From Bacillota bacterium (GTDB lineage: Bacteria > Bacillota > Clostridia > Lachnospirales > Lachnospiraceae): a DNA stretch of 29,381 nt. The stretch covers positions 1-29,381 of the forward strand of contig JAEXGM010000119.1 in the NCBI GenBank assembly GCA_023450835.1, written 5' to 3'. Shown here one piece after another: positions 1 through 7,043 of this stretch; position 1 is the stretch's first letter; each line of letters begins with the position of its first letter. The notes below the pieces were generated by a model. It searched no databases. It saw only the letters and a program-made list of their open reading frames with translations, and was not told where the DNA came from. The position numbers and the translations under genes are program-made.

Positions 1-228
1 AAAATAAAACGTATCGGTGCTTTAATAGCCGTAGTACTTTTACTGTCCTTATATGGCGTTAGTTTCTACGCAGGGCTTACAGCATCTCCCAACTCAAAGG
101 GACTTCTTATGGCCAGTATATACTCTACCATCATGATTCCTATTATGCTATACGTGTATATGTTTGTTTACAAACTGCTGAAAAGACATGGTGAGGAAGA
201 GGCCAAAAAGAGAAAAGAAAACCAATAG
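1..228 (+). CDS. 3' end of a small membrane protein gene (partial)
   Basis: This open frame runs in from the left edge without a start and ends at a TAG, giving 75 residues. Two hydrophobic stretches are visible, roughly residues 5-25 (IGALIAVVLLLSLYGVSFYA) and 38-61, separated by a short polar turn. A highly charged tail (KRHGEEEAKKRKENQ) follows and should be cytoplasmic. The sequence begins KIKR just before the first span, so the true start is probably only one or a few codons outside the window. I do not recognise the family. It is convergent with rarA, with only 10 bases between the two stop codons and no clear terminator there. Confidence 0.6.
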   Translation, partial: KIKRIGALIAVVLLLSLYGVSFYAGLTASPNSKGLLMASIYSTIMIPIMLYVYMFVYKLLKRHGEEEAKKRKENQ

Positions 229-238
229 AAACATGCGC

Positions 239-1567
239 CTATTCCTGGGCCTCCTTTTTGATCCGTTCCTGGTATTCCTTCAGATTTTTTTCATATCCCT
301 GCTCGGATAGGTGATAAAAGGTGCGTCCCTGATATTCATCGGGAAGATATTGCTGTTTCACATAATGATTCTTATAGGAATGAGCATACTTATAATCCAG
401 CCCATGTCCCAACTTTTCCGCTCCTTTATAGTGAGCATCCATAAGGTGGGGCGGTATGGCAGGAGTATGCTCGTTTTTTACTGCTTCCATGGCTGCATCA
501 ATTGCCATTATGGCAGAATTACTCTTAGGTGCGCAGGCCACATAAGCTGCTGCCTGAGCCAATACGATTCTCGCTTCCGGCATGCCCAACCTTTCTACTG
601 CTTCTGCCGCTGCATTTGCGACCACAAGAGCATTGGGGTCTGCGTTGGAAACATCCTCCGAAGCACAAATCACAATACGTCTTGCAATGAAAGATATACT
701 CTCTCCTGCATAAAGCATTCTGGCAAGGTAATAGATAGCGGCATCCGCATCCGACCCTCTCATGCTCTTTATAAAAGCTGAGATTGTATCATAATGATTG
801 TCTCCGGTCTTATCATATCGTATAGCCCTCTTTTGCACACAATCCTGGGCTACTTCAAGTGTAATGTGAACCTTGCCGTCAGCTGAACGCTCTGTGGTAA
901 GGATGCCAAGTTCAATGGCATTTAAAGCAGTTCTTGCATCGCCGCCTGCAATATCGGAAAGAAAGTCCAGTGCCTCTTCTTCAATGTCTCCATTATAATT
1001 CCCCATTCCTCTTTCCTTGTCATAGACAGCTCTTCGTATCAGCTCACTGATATCCTTTTTCTCCAACGACTTTAATTCAAAAATAGAAGACCTGGAAATA
1101 AGCGCTCCATTAACCTCAAAATAAGGATTCTCCGTAGTTGCTCCAATTAAAACAATGGTTCCGTCCTCCACAAAAGGCAGGAGATAATCCTGCTGCCCTT
1201 TATTAAAACGGTGAATCTCGTCCACAAACAGTATGGTTCTCTTTCCATACATGCCCATATTATCTTTTGCCTGGGCAATCACTTCTTCCATATCCTTTTT
1301 GCCGGCTACCGTAGCATTCAATTGAAGAAAAGCTGCGCTGGTGGTACCCGCAATTACCTTAGCAAGGGTAGTCTTCCCCGTTCCCGGCGGACCATAAAAA
1401 ATAATAGAGCTGATCTTATCCGCCTTAATCGCCCGGTATAACAACTTGTCCTTCCCGATAATATGCTCCTGCCCCACAACTTCATCCAACGTCCTCGGAC
1501 GCAGCCTGTTAGCCAGTGGTGCCTCCTTCTCCTTATTTGCTTCTCTCATATATTCAAATAAATCCAT
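239..1567 (-). CDS. rarA: Replication-associated recombination protein A (RarA/MgsA), AAA+ ATPase
   Basis: A 442-residue clamp-loader-like AAA+ ATPase of the RarA/MgsA/WRNIP1 family, which acts at stalled replication forks in the cytoplasm. Seen directly: Walker A GPPGTGKTT at about residues 59-67, Walker B with VDEIHRF at about 115-121, a sensor 1 stretch GATTENP, and the family C-terminal motif (HLMDAHYKGAEKLGHG). Length matches the usual 420-450. The frame stays open to an ATG at 1642, but I chose the ATG at 1567 because it has a GGAG site six bases upstream and begins MDLFEYMRE, as family members do. The upstream ATG also overlaps the -10 box of a good promoter and so could not be translated from that transcript. 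Monocistronic, convergent with the partial gene on its left. Confidence 0.95.
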   Translation of the reverse strand: MDLFEYMREANKEKEAPLANRLRPRTLDEVVGQEHIIGKDKLLYRAIKADKISSIIFYGPPGTGKTTLAKVIAGTTSAAFLQLNATVAGKKDMEEVIAQAKDNMGMYGKRTILFVDEIHRFNKGQQDYLLPFVEDGTIVLIGATTENPYFEVNGALISRSSIFELKSLEKKDISELIRRAVYDKERGMGNYNGDIEEEALDFLSDIAGGDARTALNAIELGILTTERSADGKVHITLEVAQDCVQKRAIRYDKTGDNHYDTISAFIKSMRGSDADAAIYYLARMLYAGESISFIARRIVICASEDVSNADPNALVVANAAAEAVERLGMPEARIVLAQAAAYVACAPKSNSAIMAIDAAMEAVKNEHTPAIPPHLMDAHYKGAEKLGHGLDYKYAHSYKNHYVKQQYLPDEYQGRTFYHLSEQGYEKNLKEYQERIKKEAQE

Positions 1568-1640
1568 AGTCCACTCCGTTTCTGCTGCACTGCCAAATAC
1601 GCCGCAATACATGTAAATACAAACCTCTGTTCTTCTATTC

Positions 1641-1669
1641 ATTTTATAGAATATTTTATCTTACGTCAA
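1641..1669 (-). promoter_or_regulatory. Sigma-A promoter of rarA
   Basis: On the minus strand a TTGACG -35 box (1664-1669) is followed by exactly 17 bases and a TAAAAT -10 box (1641-1646). Transcription would begin near 1634, which supports the rarA start at 1567 and excludes the ATG at 1642. Confidence 0.7.
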
Positions 1670-1738
1670 CTCTAATAAATCTTGTTCATTACAATTTTTA
1701 GCAGAATATAGCTCGGTGGAAAGCAAATATCAGACAAC

Positions 1739-1780
1739 AAAAAATCCCAGTCTATCAGATATAAATCTTCTGACAGACTG
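1739..1780 (-). terminator. Intrinsic terminator of the decarboxylase beta-subunit operon
   Basis: On the minus strand AGTCTGTCAGA pairs with TCTGATAGACT (one G-U pair) around a nine-base AT-rich loop. After GGGA a run of six T follows (1739-1744). It lies 28 bases beyond the stop codon at 1808. Confidence 0.8.
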
Positions 1781-1807
1781 AGATCTTTAATTTTTAAACT
1801 ATATACT

Positions 1808-3034
1808 TCATTTAAGCAGAGGCGAAACTAAGGTAATATAAATTCCTGTAAGAATTGCTGTGGTAATAACCCCGCAGATATTTGCACTTAAAGCATATTC
1901 CAGAATAAAGCTCATTTTGTTTATCTTAGAAACTTCCTTTTGTGCGACCTTTGCTGTGGTTGGAACACAGGATACACCTGCTATTCCAACTACCGGATTA
2001 AAGTTCTTTCCCGAAATCAGATATACTATATATCCTCCAATAATCCCTCCAATTCCTGAAAGAAGAAGCGCAAGCATACCAAGCAATAATAATACAAGAA
2101 TCTTAGGATTCATTATTGTCTGGGCATCACACAGTACTCCCAGAATTAACCCAAGGAAAAAGGTCGCCATATACAAAAAGCCCTGTTCAATTAATTTAGT
2201 ATATTGGGGAATTCCAGACTCCCTGATTGCTATCCCAAGAAAAAAGCTGATAAATAATGGTGCCGCTACAGGAAACAACAGGCAAAATACCGCATTTGCA
2301 ATAACTGCAAAGATTAATTTATCCTTGGAAGGTATATTAGCTGCGCTTTTATTTTTTGTAATGATTACATTCCCTCTGAGTTTTTTGGGTATTAATAAAC
2401 GAATCAGGAAAGGATAACCACCATAAGTCAAGCTTAAATACAGGTATGCCACAATAGTAATTGGAACAAATAAATCCGGTGCCAGCTTCAAGGAAGCAAA
2501 TAATACCATCGGACCATCAGCACCTCCTATTATAGACACCGCGGCAGATGCGCCGGGACTCAGTCCCAGGAGCCTTGCCACCGGATAAGTGGCTACTGTT
2601 CCAAGCTCCGCACACATGGCAATGAACATGCCAATAAACGGATGAGAAAGCACCATACCCACATCACAAATAATTCCAATCCCCATAAATACGAGACAGG
2701 CTATCAAGCCATTGCTGAAAGTAAAAGTATAGATAGGCTGTAAGAAATCGATCTGCATCACGTTCATTAAGCCATTCGTATCCGTTGTCATGGGAGAGAT
2801 AAAAAGATTACTTAAATCTCCCGATGCTTTTACAATTAAGACGCCTGCATTAATTGCCGACATGCCAAATCCCATAGGAATCATAATAAGTGGTTCCAAG
2901 ACACGTTTAGCTCCCAGATAAACCAATAAAAAGCCAAGAAATATGAGGAGTATTCTGGCGATCACAATAGCAGGTTCCTGCTGAAACATGGAGCCTATCC
3001 CCTGAAATAATTCAAAAATATTGATAACAAGCAC
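1808..3034 (-). CDS. Sodium-translocating decarboxylase, beta subunit
   Basis: A 408-residue polytopic membrane protein of the OadB/GcdB/MmdB family. In the family this subunit decarboxylates carboxybiotin and exports Na+ across the cytoplasmic membrane. Signatures seen: GGADGP, holding the Asp that in Klebsiella OadB takes part in Na+ binding; a following YLYLSLTYGGYP segment; and the C-terminal NPVVGIAGVS stretch with the conserved Asn, Gly and Ser. Seven residues after that Ser the sequence has Lys, where from memory Klebsiella OadB has Arg389. About ten hydrophobic spans are present. The gene is second in a two-gene operon, 36 bases after a 44-residue single-span protein, and no carboxyltransferase alpha subunit or biotin carrier is in the window. 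The substrate (oxaloacetate, methylmalonyl-CoA or glutaconyl-CoA) cannot be told. Confidence 0.88.
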   Translation of the reverse strand: MLVINIFELFQGIGSMFQQEPAIVIARILLIFLGFLLVYLGAKRVLEPLIMIPMGFGMSAINAGVLIVKASGDLSNLFISPMTTDTNGLMNVMQIDFLQPIYTFTFSNGLIACLVFMGIGIICDVGMVLSHPFIGMFIAMCAELGTVATYPVARLLGLSPGASAAVSIIGGADGPMVLFASLKLAPDLFVPITIVAYLYLSLTYGGYPFLIRLLIPKKLRGNVIITKNKSAANIPSKDKLIFAVIANAVFCLLFPVAAPLFISFFLGIAIRESGIPQYTKLIEQGFLYMATFFLGLILGVLCDAQTIMNPKILVLLLLGMLALLLSGIGGIIGGYIVYLISGKNFNPVVGIAGVSCVPTTAKVAQKEVSKINKMSFILEYALSANICGVITTAILTGIYITLVSPLLK

Positions 3035-3070
3035 CTGTCTTTCTATTTACGATTACAACAAATTTGATTG

Positions 3071-3205
3071 TTATATAGCCTTCTTTTCATTTTTGGAAAA
3101 ATGTCTGATAGAATTCATTAGCAGCTTCATAAAAACTGAAATACACATTGCCATAGCGAAACCCAAACCAAATACCTCAAAAGGAATATAAAATAAATCA
3201 CTCAT
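3071..3205 (-). CDS. Single-span 44-residue protein, possible minimal gamma subunit of the sodium-pumping decarboxylase
   Basis: A short gene with a very strong ribosome binding site (GGAGG, seven bases before ATG) codes for 44 residues: a short acidic N-terminus (MSDLFYIPFEVFG), one hydrophobic segment (LGFAMAMCISVFMKLLM) and a basic tail ending NEKKAI. It sits directly ahead of the decarboxylase beta subunit in the same direction. OadG gamma subunits also have an N-terminal span with a GxGFxxA-like pattern followed by an Ile-Arg-rich boundary; here EVFGLGFAMA...NSIRHFSK looks similar but lacks the long Pro-rich cytoplasmic tail. The gene itself is well supported by its site and placement; the gamma-subunit role is inference. 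It is too short for default gene-finding cut-offs and easily missed. Confidence 0.72.
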   Translation of the reverse strand: MSDLFYIPFEVFGLGFAMAMCISVFMKLLMNSIRHFSKNEKKAI

Positions 3206-3234
3206 ATTATTACCTCCAATCCATAATCCTGCAA

Positions 3235-3262
3235 ATTACATCCATAGCTCCTGCCGGTTCAA
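3235..3262 (-). promoter_or_regulatory. Candidate sigma-A promoter of the decarboxylase operon
   Basis: Minus strand TTGAAC (3257-3262), a 16-base spacer and TGTAAT (3235-3240), about 30 bases upstream of the small gene's start. The match is moderate. Confidence 0.4.
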
Positions 3263-3301
3263 CCCTAATACATTAATTGCCCACACTCTTTATAAATAAA
3301 G

Positions 3302-3352
3302 GCATACCTTGCAGATATACATTTTTATCATCATGTATACAGCAGGGTATGC
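3302..3352 (-). terminator. Hairpin 13 bases after amtB, probable terminator
   Basis: GCATACC/GGGTATGC form the base and TATACAT/ATGTATA the upper stem around a ten-base AT loop. On the minus strand a loose T-rich stretch (CTTTATTTATAAA) follows rather than a clean T run, so termination is inferred from position and stem length. Confidence 0.5.
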
Positions 3353-3364
3353 AAAGGTTTCTCT

Positions 3365-4669
3365 CTATTCTTTTACACTAGGTGCGAAATCAGGGTATGC
3401 CTGGCTGCCATGCTCACCAATATCAAGTCCTTGAATTTCCTCTTCCTGGCTAACACGCAGACCAAGAGTTGCCTTAATGATAAGCCAAACTATAGAGGTT
3501 GCTGCAACAACAAAGGCGCCAACAACTACAATTCCTAAAAGTTGTGTGCCAAGAAGCTTAAATCCGCCCCCATAGAATAGCCCATTCCCCGTTGAGGCTC
3601 CGGTAATTCCATCTTTTGCAAATAGTCCCACGCAGATCGTACCGAAAACACCATTAACCAAGTGTACGGAAAGCGCGCCGACCGGGTCATCCACTTTAAT
3701 CTTATCAAAGAACAATACGGCAAATACCACAATAACTCCGGCAATTGCTCCTATAAGCAAAGAAGCAGGCACACTGACAAAGGCGCAGGGTGCTGTGATA
3801 GCAACTAATCCTGCCAGCAGACCATTAATACTCATACCAAGATCAGGTTTCCCAATTACAATCCAGGAAGTAGCTGTAGCTGTAAGAACGGCTACAATAC
3901 CAGCCGTATTGGTAGTAACGACGATATGAGAAATAGAAGTTGGGTCTGCTGCCATGGTGGAGCCGGGATTGAACCCAAACCATCCAAGCCAGAGTACAAT
4001 TGCACCAATTGTAGCCAGTGACATATTGTGTCCCGGAATAGTATTCGCTTTACCATTTGTGTACTTTCCGATTCTTGGCCCAAGTATAATTGCACCGGTC
4101 AAAGCTGCCCATCCTCCTACACTGTGAACGACTGTTGAACCGGCAAAATCCCAGAATCCAAGTCCTGAAAGCCAGCCGCCGCCCCAAATCCAGTGCCCTA
4201 CGATTGGATATATTACTAATGTAAGAGCAAAAGAAAATACAATAAAAGAAATGTACTTAATTCTTTCTGCTACTGCTCCGGAAACAATCGTAGCAGCAGT
4301 TCCGCAGAATACAAGCTGGAAGAAAAACTTTGCCCAAAGAGGTACTCCCGTCCAGGATATTGCAGAATATACACCTGAATAGGCATCTCCGGTAGCCGGT
4401 GAGTTATCCGCTCCTCCTACGAAAAATAAGCCTTTCAATCCAATAAAACCATTGCCGTCGCCAAACATGAGACCCCATCCCAGCAGAAGGAACCCTAAGG
4501 ATGAGACAGCAAATACAATAAAATTTTTGGATAGAATGTTGACTGCATTTTTAGATCTTGCAAATCCACTTTCAACAGATGCGAATCCAAGATTCATAAA
4601 AAATACCAAAAATGCTGTAATTAAAACCCAGACTGTGTCCAATCCTACTTTCAAATCTCCTATCTCCAT
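3365..4669 (-). CDS. amtB: Ammonium transporter AmtB
   Basis: A 434-residue Amt/MEP/Rh channel for ammonium with eleven predicted spans and a periplasm-facing (here extracellular) N-terminus. Family landmarks are visible: FWDFAGSTVVHSVGG around residues 170-185, with the structural Asp and the first pore His; SVHLVNGVFG around residue 325, with the second pore His; and the cytoplasmic tail GLRVSQEEEIQGLDIGEHG, the conserved segment that docks the PII protein GlnK. No glnK gene is adjacent. Length is normal. The ATG has a GGAAG site six bases upstream. The gene is monocistronic, with its own promoter about 250 bases upstream and a long leader that carries two terminators, so its expression is probably controlled by premature termination. 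Confidence 0.95.
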   Translation of the reverse strand: MEIGDLKVGLDTVWVLITAFLVFFMNLGFASVESGFARSKNAVNILSKNFIVFAVSSLGFLLLGWGLMFGDGNGFIGLKGLFFVGGADNSPATGDAYSGVYSAISWTGVPLWAKFFFQLVFCGTAATIVSGAVAERIKYISFIVFSFALTLVIYPIVGHWIWGGGWLSGLGFWDFAGSTVVHSVGGWAALTGAIILGPRIGKYTNGKANTIPGHNMSLATIGAIVLWLGWFGFNPGSTMAADPTSISHIVVTTNTAGIVAVLTATATSWIVIGKPDLGMSINGLLAGLVAITAPCAFVSVPASLLIGAIAGVIVVFAVLFFDKIKVDDPVGALSVHLVNGVFGTICVGLFAKDGITGASTGNGLFYGGGFKLLGTQLLGIVVVGAFVVAATSIVWLIIKATLGLRVSQEEEIQGLDIGEHGSQAYPDFAPSVKE

Positions 4670-4777
4670 ACTAAACTTCCTTTCCCATTGCGATTTTATT
4701 TATACTCACTTCTATATGAAAGACTTTTCTTTCATAAGAATTGTATATCTCTGCTAAATCTTCCGGTACAAAATGAT

Positions 4778-4811
4778 AAAAAAAGAGAGTCAAGGATTGC
4801 ATCCCTGACTC
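4778..4811 (-). terminator. Leader terminator 2 of amtB
   Basis: Minus strand GAGTCAGGGA pairs with TCCTTGACTC (one G-U pair) around a five-base loop, followed by TC and seven T (4778-4784). It is inside the 5' leader of amtB, about 110 bases before the start codon, so it should stop the amtB transcript unless overridden. Confidence 0.8.
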
Positions 4812-4819
4812 CATTGCCC
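4807..4819 (-). promoter_or_regulatory. Possible antiterminator hairpin 2 (A1/G4 hexaloop)
   Basis: On the minus strand GGGC-AATGGA-GTC can fold with a six-base loop AATGGA (A at position 1, G at position 4). It shares GAGTCAGGG with the 5' arm of leader terminator 2, so the two folds exclude each other. The stem is short and includes G-U pairs. Confidence 0.4.
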
Positions 4820-4857
4820 AGATAGTCTGAAATATTGAGTAATTCTCCACCGGAAAT

Positions 4858-4888
4858 AAAAAAAGGTCAAAGCTCAAAGGCTTTGACC
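4858..4888 (-). terminator. Leader terminator 1 of amtB
   Basis: Minus strand GGTCAAAGC and GCTTTGACC form a perfect nine-pair stem with a six-base loop, followed by seven T (4858-4864). It lies about 25 bases after the predicted transcription start of amtB. No minus-strand gene upstream needs it as a 3' terminator, since the neighbour is transcribed the other way. Confidence 0.85.
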
Positions 4889-4897
4889 ACATTGTCA
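4884..4897 (-). promoter_or_regulatory. Possible antiterminator hairpin 1 (A1/G4 hexaloop)
   Basis: Minus strand TGAC-AATGTG-GTCA: a perfect four-pair stem with the six-base loop AATGTG (A1, G4). Its 3' arm GGTCA is also the 5' arm of leader terminator 1. A1 and G4 in a hexaloop are what ANTAR-domain antiterminators recognise in known cases. Confidence 0.45.
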
Positions 4898-4920
4898 CTG
4901 ATATTTATTAGAATGAAATT

Positions 4921-4948
4921 ATTATACCACACTAATTTTTGATTACAA
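4921..4948 (-). promoter_or_regulatory. Sigma-A promoter of amtB (extended -10)
   Basis: Minus strand TTGTAA (4943-4948), a 16-base spacer and a perfect TATAAT (4921-4926) preceded by TGG, an extended -10 element. Transcription would start near 4914 and give a leader of about 245 bases. Confidence 0.75.
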
Positions 4949-5143
4949 TACTTTTTTAATAAATATAACAATTTTATTAATATTTTCTAAATTCTTTCGT
5001 TTTTTGCGGTTTAATTTTATCAATATTAAAATACTTGTACATAAAATCAGTTTAAGGAAAAGTCTATTTATATTCATTTTGAGAATAAATAAATATCTGC
5101 TTTTGCTATAGATTTCACTATTTTGTTTTATATAGCCTTATGA

Positions 5144-5149
5144 TATAAT
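5144..5149 (+). promoter_or_regulatory. Extended -10 box ahead of the DUF4250/yigZ operon
   Basis: A perfect TATAAT preceded by TGA, 28 bases before the DUF4250 start. The -35 region is a run of T (TTTTGTTT) without a clear TTGACA match. Confidence 0.55.
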
Positions 5150-5177
5150 AGATAAAAATACTGCTTAGGAGGACATC

Positions 5178-5354
5178 ATGACACTGCCCAAAGACCCGTT
5201 TATACTGTTAAGTTACGTCAACACCCAATTGAGAGATACATTCAAGAACTTAGCAGAATTATGCGAAACACTGGAAATTAACGAGCAGGATTTAAAAGAC
5301 AAGTTAAATATCATTCACTACGAATATATTTCCGAACTCAATCAATTCAGATAA
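5178..5354 (+). CDS. DUF4250 domain-containing protein
   Basis: A 58-residue protein beginning MTLPKDPFILLSYVNTQLRD and ending YEYISELNQFR, which matches the DUF4250 pattern (LPKDPFMLLSYINTKLRD at the start, EELNQF at the end) as I remember it. Small, acidic and soluble, with helix-turn-helix-like spacing around LAELCETLEINEQDLKDKL; its function is unknown. The ATG has an AGGAGG site six bases upstream. The stop is 10 bases before the yigZ start, so both genes are one transcript from the extended -10 promoter upstream. Confidence 0.85.
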   Translation: MTLPKDPFILLSYVNTQLRDTFKNLAELCETLEINEQDLKDKLNIIHYEYISELNQFR

Positions 5355-5364
5355 GGAGAGGGCA

Positions 5365-6024
5365 ATGAACGAAAGTTTCCGAACGGTATACCGTTACGCC
5401 ACCGGCGAAGTATCCGTTAAAAAATCCCGATTTATTGCTTCCATCTACCCGATATCTTCTGAAGAAGAAGCCCTCCGGTATATTGATCAGATAAGAAAAG
5501 AACATCCTGCTGCCAGACACAACTGTTATGCCTATGTAATCGGCCGCAAGAATGAATTGAAACGCTTAAGCGATGATGGGGAACCCGCTAAAACTGCCGG
5601 GCTGCCCATCATGGATTTACTTATACAGGAAAATCTTCATAACGTACTTGTTGTTGTTACACGTTATTTTGGCGGCACACTGCTTGGTACCGGCGGCCTG
5701 GTTCACGCCTATCAAAGTGCGGCGAAAGAAGGCCTTCTCAATGCTGTAATCATCGAAAAGTTACCGGGAATAAAATCAGAACTGCAGATTGATTATACCT
5801 TAACAGGAAAACTAAAGTATACCATTGCTCAAATGGGCATCTTTTTACTAAAGGAAGACTATCTGGATAAAGTAACTCTCTCTCTTTTAATACCTGAAAA
5901 TATCTTTGCCGATTTTCAGCAAAGCCTTGTGGAATTTACTGCCGGCAAACTTAATCTATCTGCGGATGAAACCCTTTTTTATGCTGTGGTAAATGGAGAA
6001 ATCATTACTTTTGGCGATAATTAA
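5365..6024 (+). CDS. yigZ: YigZ/IMPACT family protein (UPF0029 + DUF1949)
   Basis: A 219-residue protein of the YigZ/YvyE/IMPACT family. The N-terminal UPF0029 domain (about residues 15-125) shows ARHNCYAY, a LSDDGEPAKTAGLPIM stretch and the family signature RYFGGTLLGTGGLVHAYQ. The C-terminal DUF1949 ferredoxin-like domain covers about residues 135-205. Length equals the usual 200-220. In eukaryotes IMPACT modulates the eIF2-alpha kinase GCN2; the bacterial role is not firmly known. GGAGAG precedes the ATG. Second gene of the DUF4250 operon; a strong hairpin begins at its stop codon. Confidence 0.93.
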   Translation: MNESFRTVYRYATGEVSVKKSRFIASIYPISSEEEALRYIDQIRKEHPAARHNCYAYVIGRKNELKRLSDDGEPAKTAGLPIMDLLIQENLHNVLVVVTRYFGGTLLGTGGLVHAYQSAAKEGLLNAVIIEKLPGIKSELQIDYTLTGKLKYTIAQMGIFLLKEDYLDKVTLSLLIPENIFADFQQSLVEFTAGKLNLSADETLFYAVVNGEIITFGDN

Positions 6025-6080
6025 GAAAGGAACTATATCCAAACCAGTTTCATGTTTGGAATAGTTCCTTTCTTAATTGT
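6021..6080 (+). terminator. Terminator after yigZ
   Basis: A 16-pair perfect stem (TTAAGAAAGGAACTAT with ATAGTTCCTTTCTTAA) that includes the stop codon, capped by an inner TCCAAAC/GTTTGGA stem. The T tract that follows is weak (TTGTTTCCCTT). Confidence 0.75.
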
Positions 6081-6144
6081 TTCCCTTAGTTTATTTATTA
6101 TTCTATTATCCGGCATTACGTTCCATTTGTTTCCCTCGGTAAAA

Positions 6145-6438
6145 CTATTGCATACATTCTGTAACTAAGTCATCTACAATTTCTAACATTGTAATAAGTG
6201 TAACATCATTTTTCCAGAGCTTATGTATCATATCCTTCACTACTTCCTTTGATTCGGAAATAGGTTCCGAATACTCTACTAAAAGATGATCCCTCATATG
6301 CTGGAATATTTTAATTCCATAAAGCACTTCCTCATTCCGACTTCCCCTGCTTTCCTCTACTAAATAATAGTCAAAAATCAGTTCCTGCTCATTTTCCAGC
6401 ATTATCTTCTTTGTTCCTTCTAAGAATAATTTTTCCAT
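6145..6438 (-). CDS. DUF6514-like small protein
   Basis: A 97-residue acidic, soluble protein. The pattern YYLVEE...LYGIKIFQ...EYSEPISESKEVVKDMIHKLWKNDVTLITMLEIVDD resembles the clostridial DUF6514 family as I recall it (YGIEI core, then a helix and a VTPIxLxDVIED-like end); its function is unknown. The frame stays open 14 codons further upstream, but I chose the ATG at 6438 because a GGAGGGG site lies just ahead of it and the upstream residues are an ordinary leader read as protein. It stands alone between two convergent or divergent transcripts. Confidence 0.65.
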   Translation of the reverse strand: MEKLFLEGTKKIMLENEQELIFDYYLVEESRGSRNEEVLYGIKIFQHMRDHLLVEYSEPISESKEVVKDMIHKLWKNDVTLITMLEIVDDLVTECMQ

Positions 6439-7043
6439 TGCCCCTCCAAAATATCTGAAAATTATAAAATAATACTGCAATAATAGAAATAATAAACTAT
6501 GGCTATTATAACTTTAACACAATACAAAAGAAAGCTATTATTTTCGGATTATTCATATTTTTAACTTATAAAGTAGTCAAATTTCACATATTGTAAATTT
6601 TTGTTTAAATAACTATGTTCTACAACAGGTTTTGTGATGTTTTTAACATTTTTTGAGTTTTTTCTGGTGCTACACTTTGTAGCATATGTGCATAAATACT
6701 TGGATTATACCATATAAAACCACTTCCTTTGTATATACTTAACATATTCTAAAGAAGATGATATAATATTCCTAGTATTGTATAGTCAGGAAATGTGCGC
6801 CAATAATGAGATAGGTCAGCACAAAGCAGAAAGACTCTGCGCTGGTTCCAAGGCGCATTCGTTCTTTCTACTTTGTGCAAATTGCCTGTAGACATATTGA
6901 AACAGGGATTTTTGACGTTCATATCATAGTATGATGAAAGTAAGAAAACCTTTATATAAAGGCTTTGCAATAGGCGCATATGCCATAAGTAACAAAATAT
7001 TTCTTTATTTTGCAGGCTGTATTTGATATAATAACGAGATAGT
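6439..7043. other. Long non-coding stretch with hairpins, no gene seen
   Basis: No credible coding frame: the open minus-strand frame across 6749-7270 is a by-product of the repeats. It holds a large hairpin (6819-6878), a perfect 14-base palindrome CCTTTATATAAAGG (6949-6962), and a TATAAT box preceded by TGA at 7027-7032 that may start the penicillin-binding protein transcript, although no good -35 box is visible. Confidence 0.6.
6819..6878. repeat. Large stem-loop, 16-base arms
   Basis: Arms 6819-6834 and 6863-6878 (from GCACAAAGCAG outward) match at 15 of 16 positions. The loop contains a second stem TGCGC/GCGCA. There is no T run on either side, so it is not an ordinary terminator. Its outer edge GTCAGCACAAA is the reverse complement of TTTGTGCTGAC in the third repeat unit before the PBP gene, so it may be a decayed, inverted member of that family. 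Confidence 0.6.

Noticed and set aside
1568..1642. N-terminal extension of rarA from the ATG at 1642
   Set aside because: That ATG overlaps the -10 box of the rarA promoter and has no ribosome site; the ATG at 1567 has both site and family-like start.
1860..2417. Plus-strand open frame of 185 codons inside the decarboxylase beta gene
   Set aside because: It is fully antisense to a clear family member and has no family resemblance or ribosome site of its own.
4671..4898. Minus-strand open frame of 75 codons ending just before amtB
   Set aside because: It spans both leader terminators and their T runs; the poly-Phe/Leu peptide comes from those elements, and no good ribosome site precedes it.
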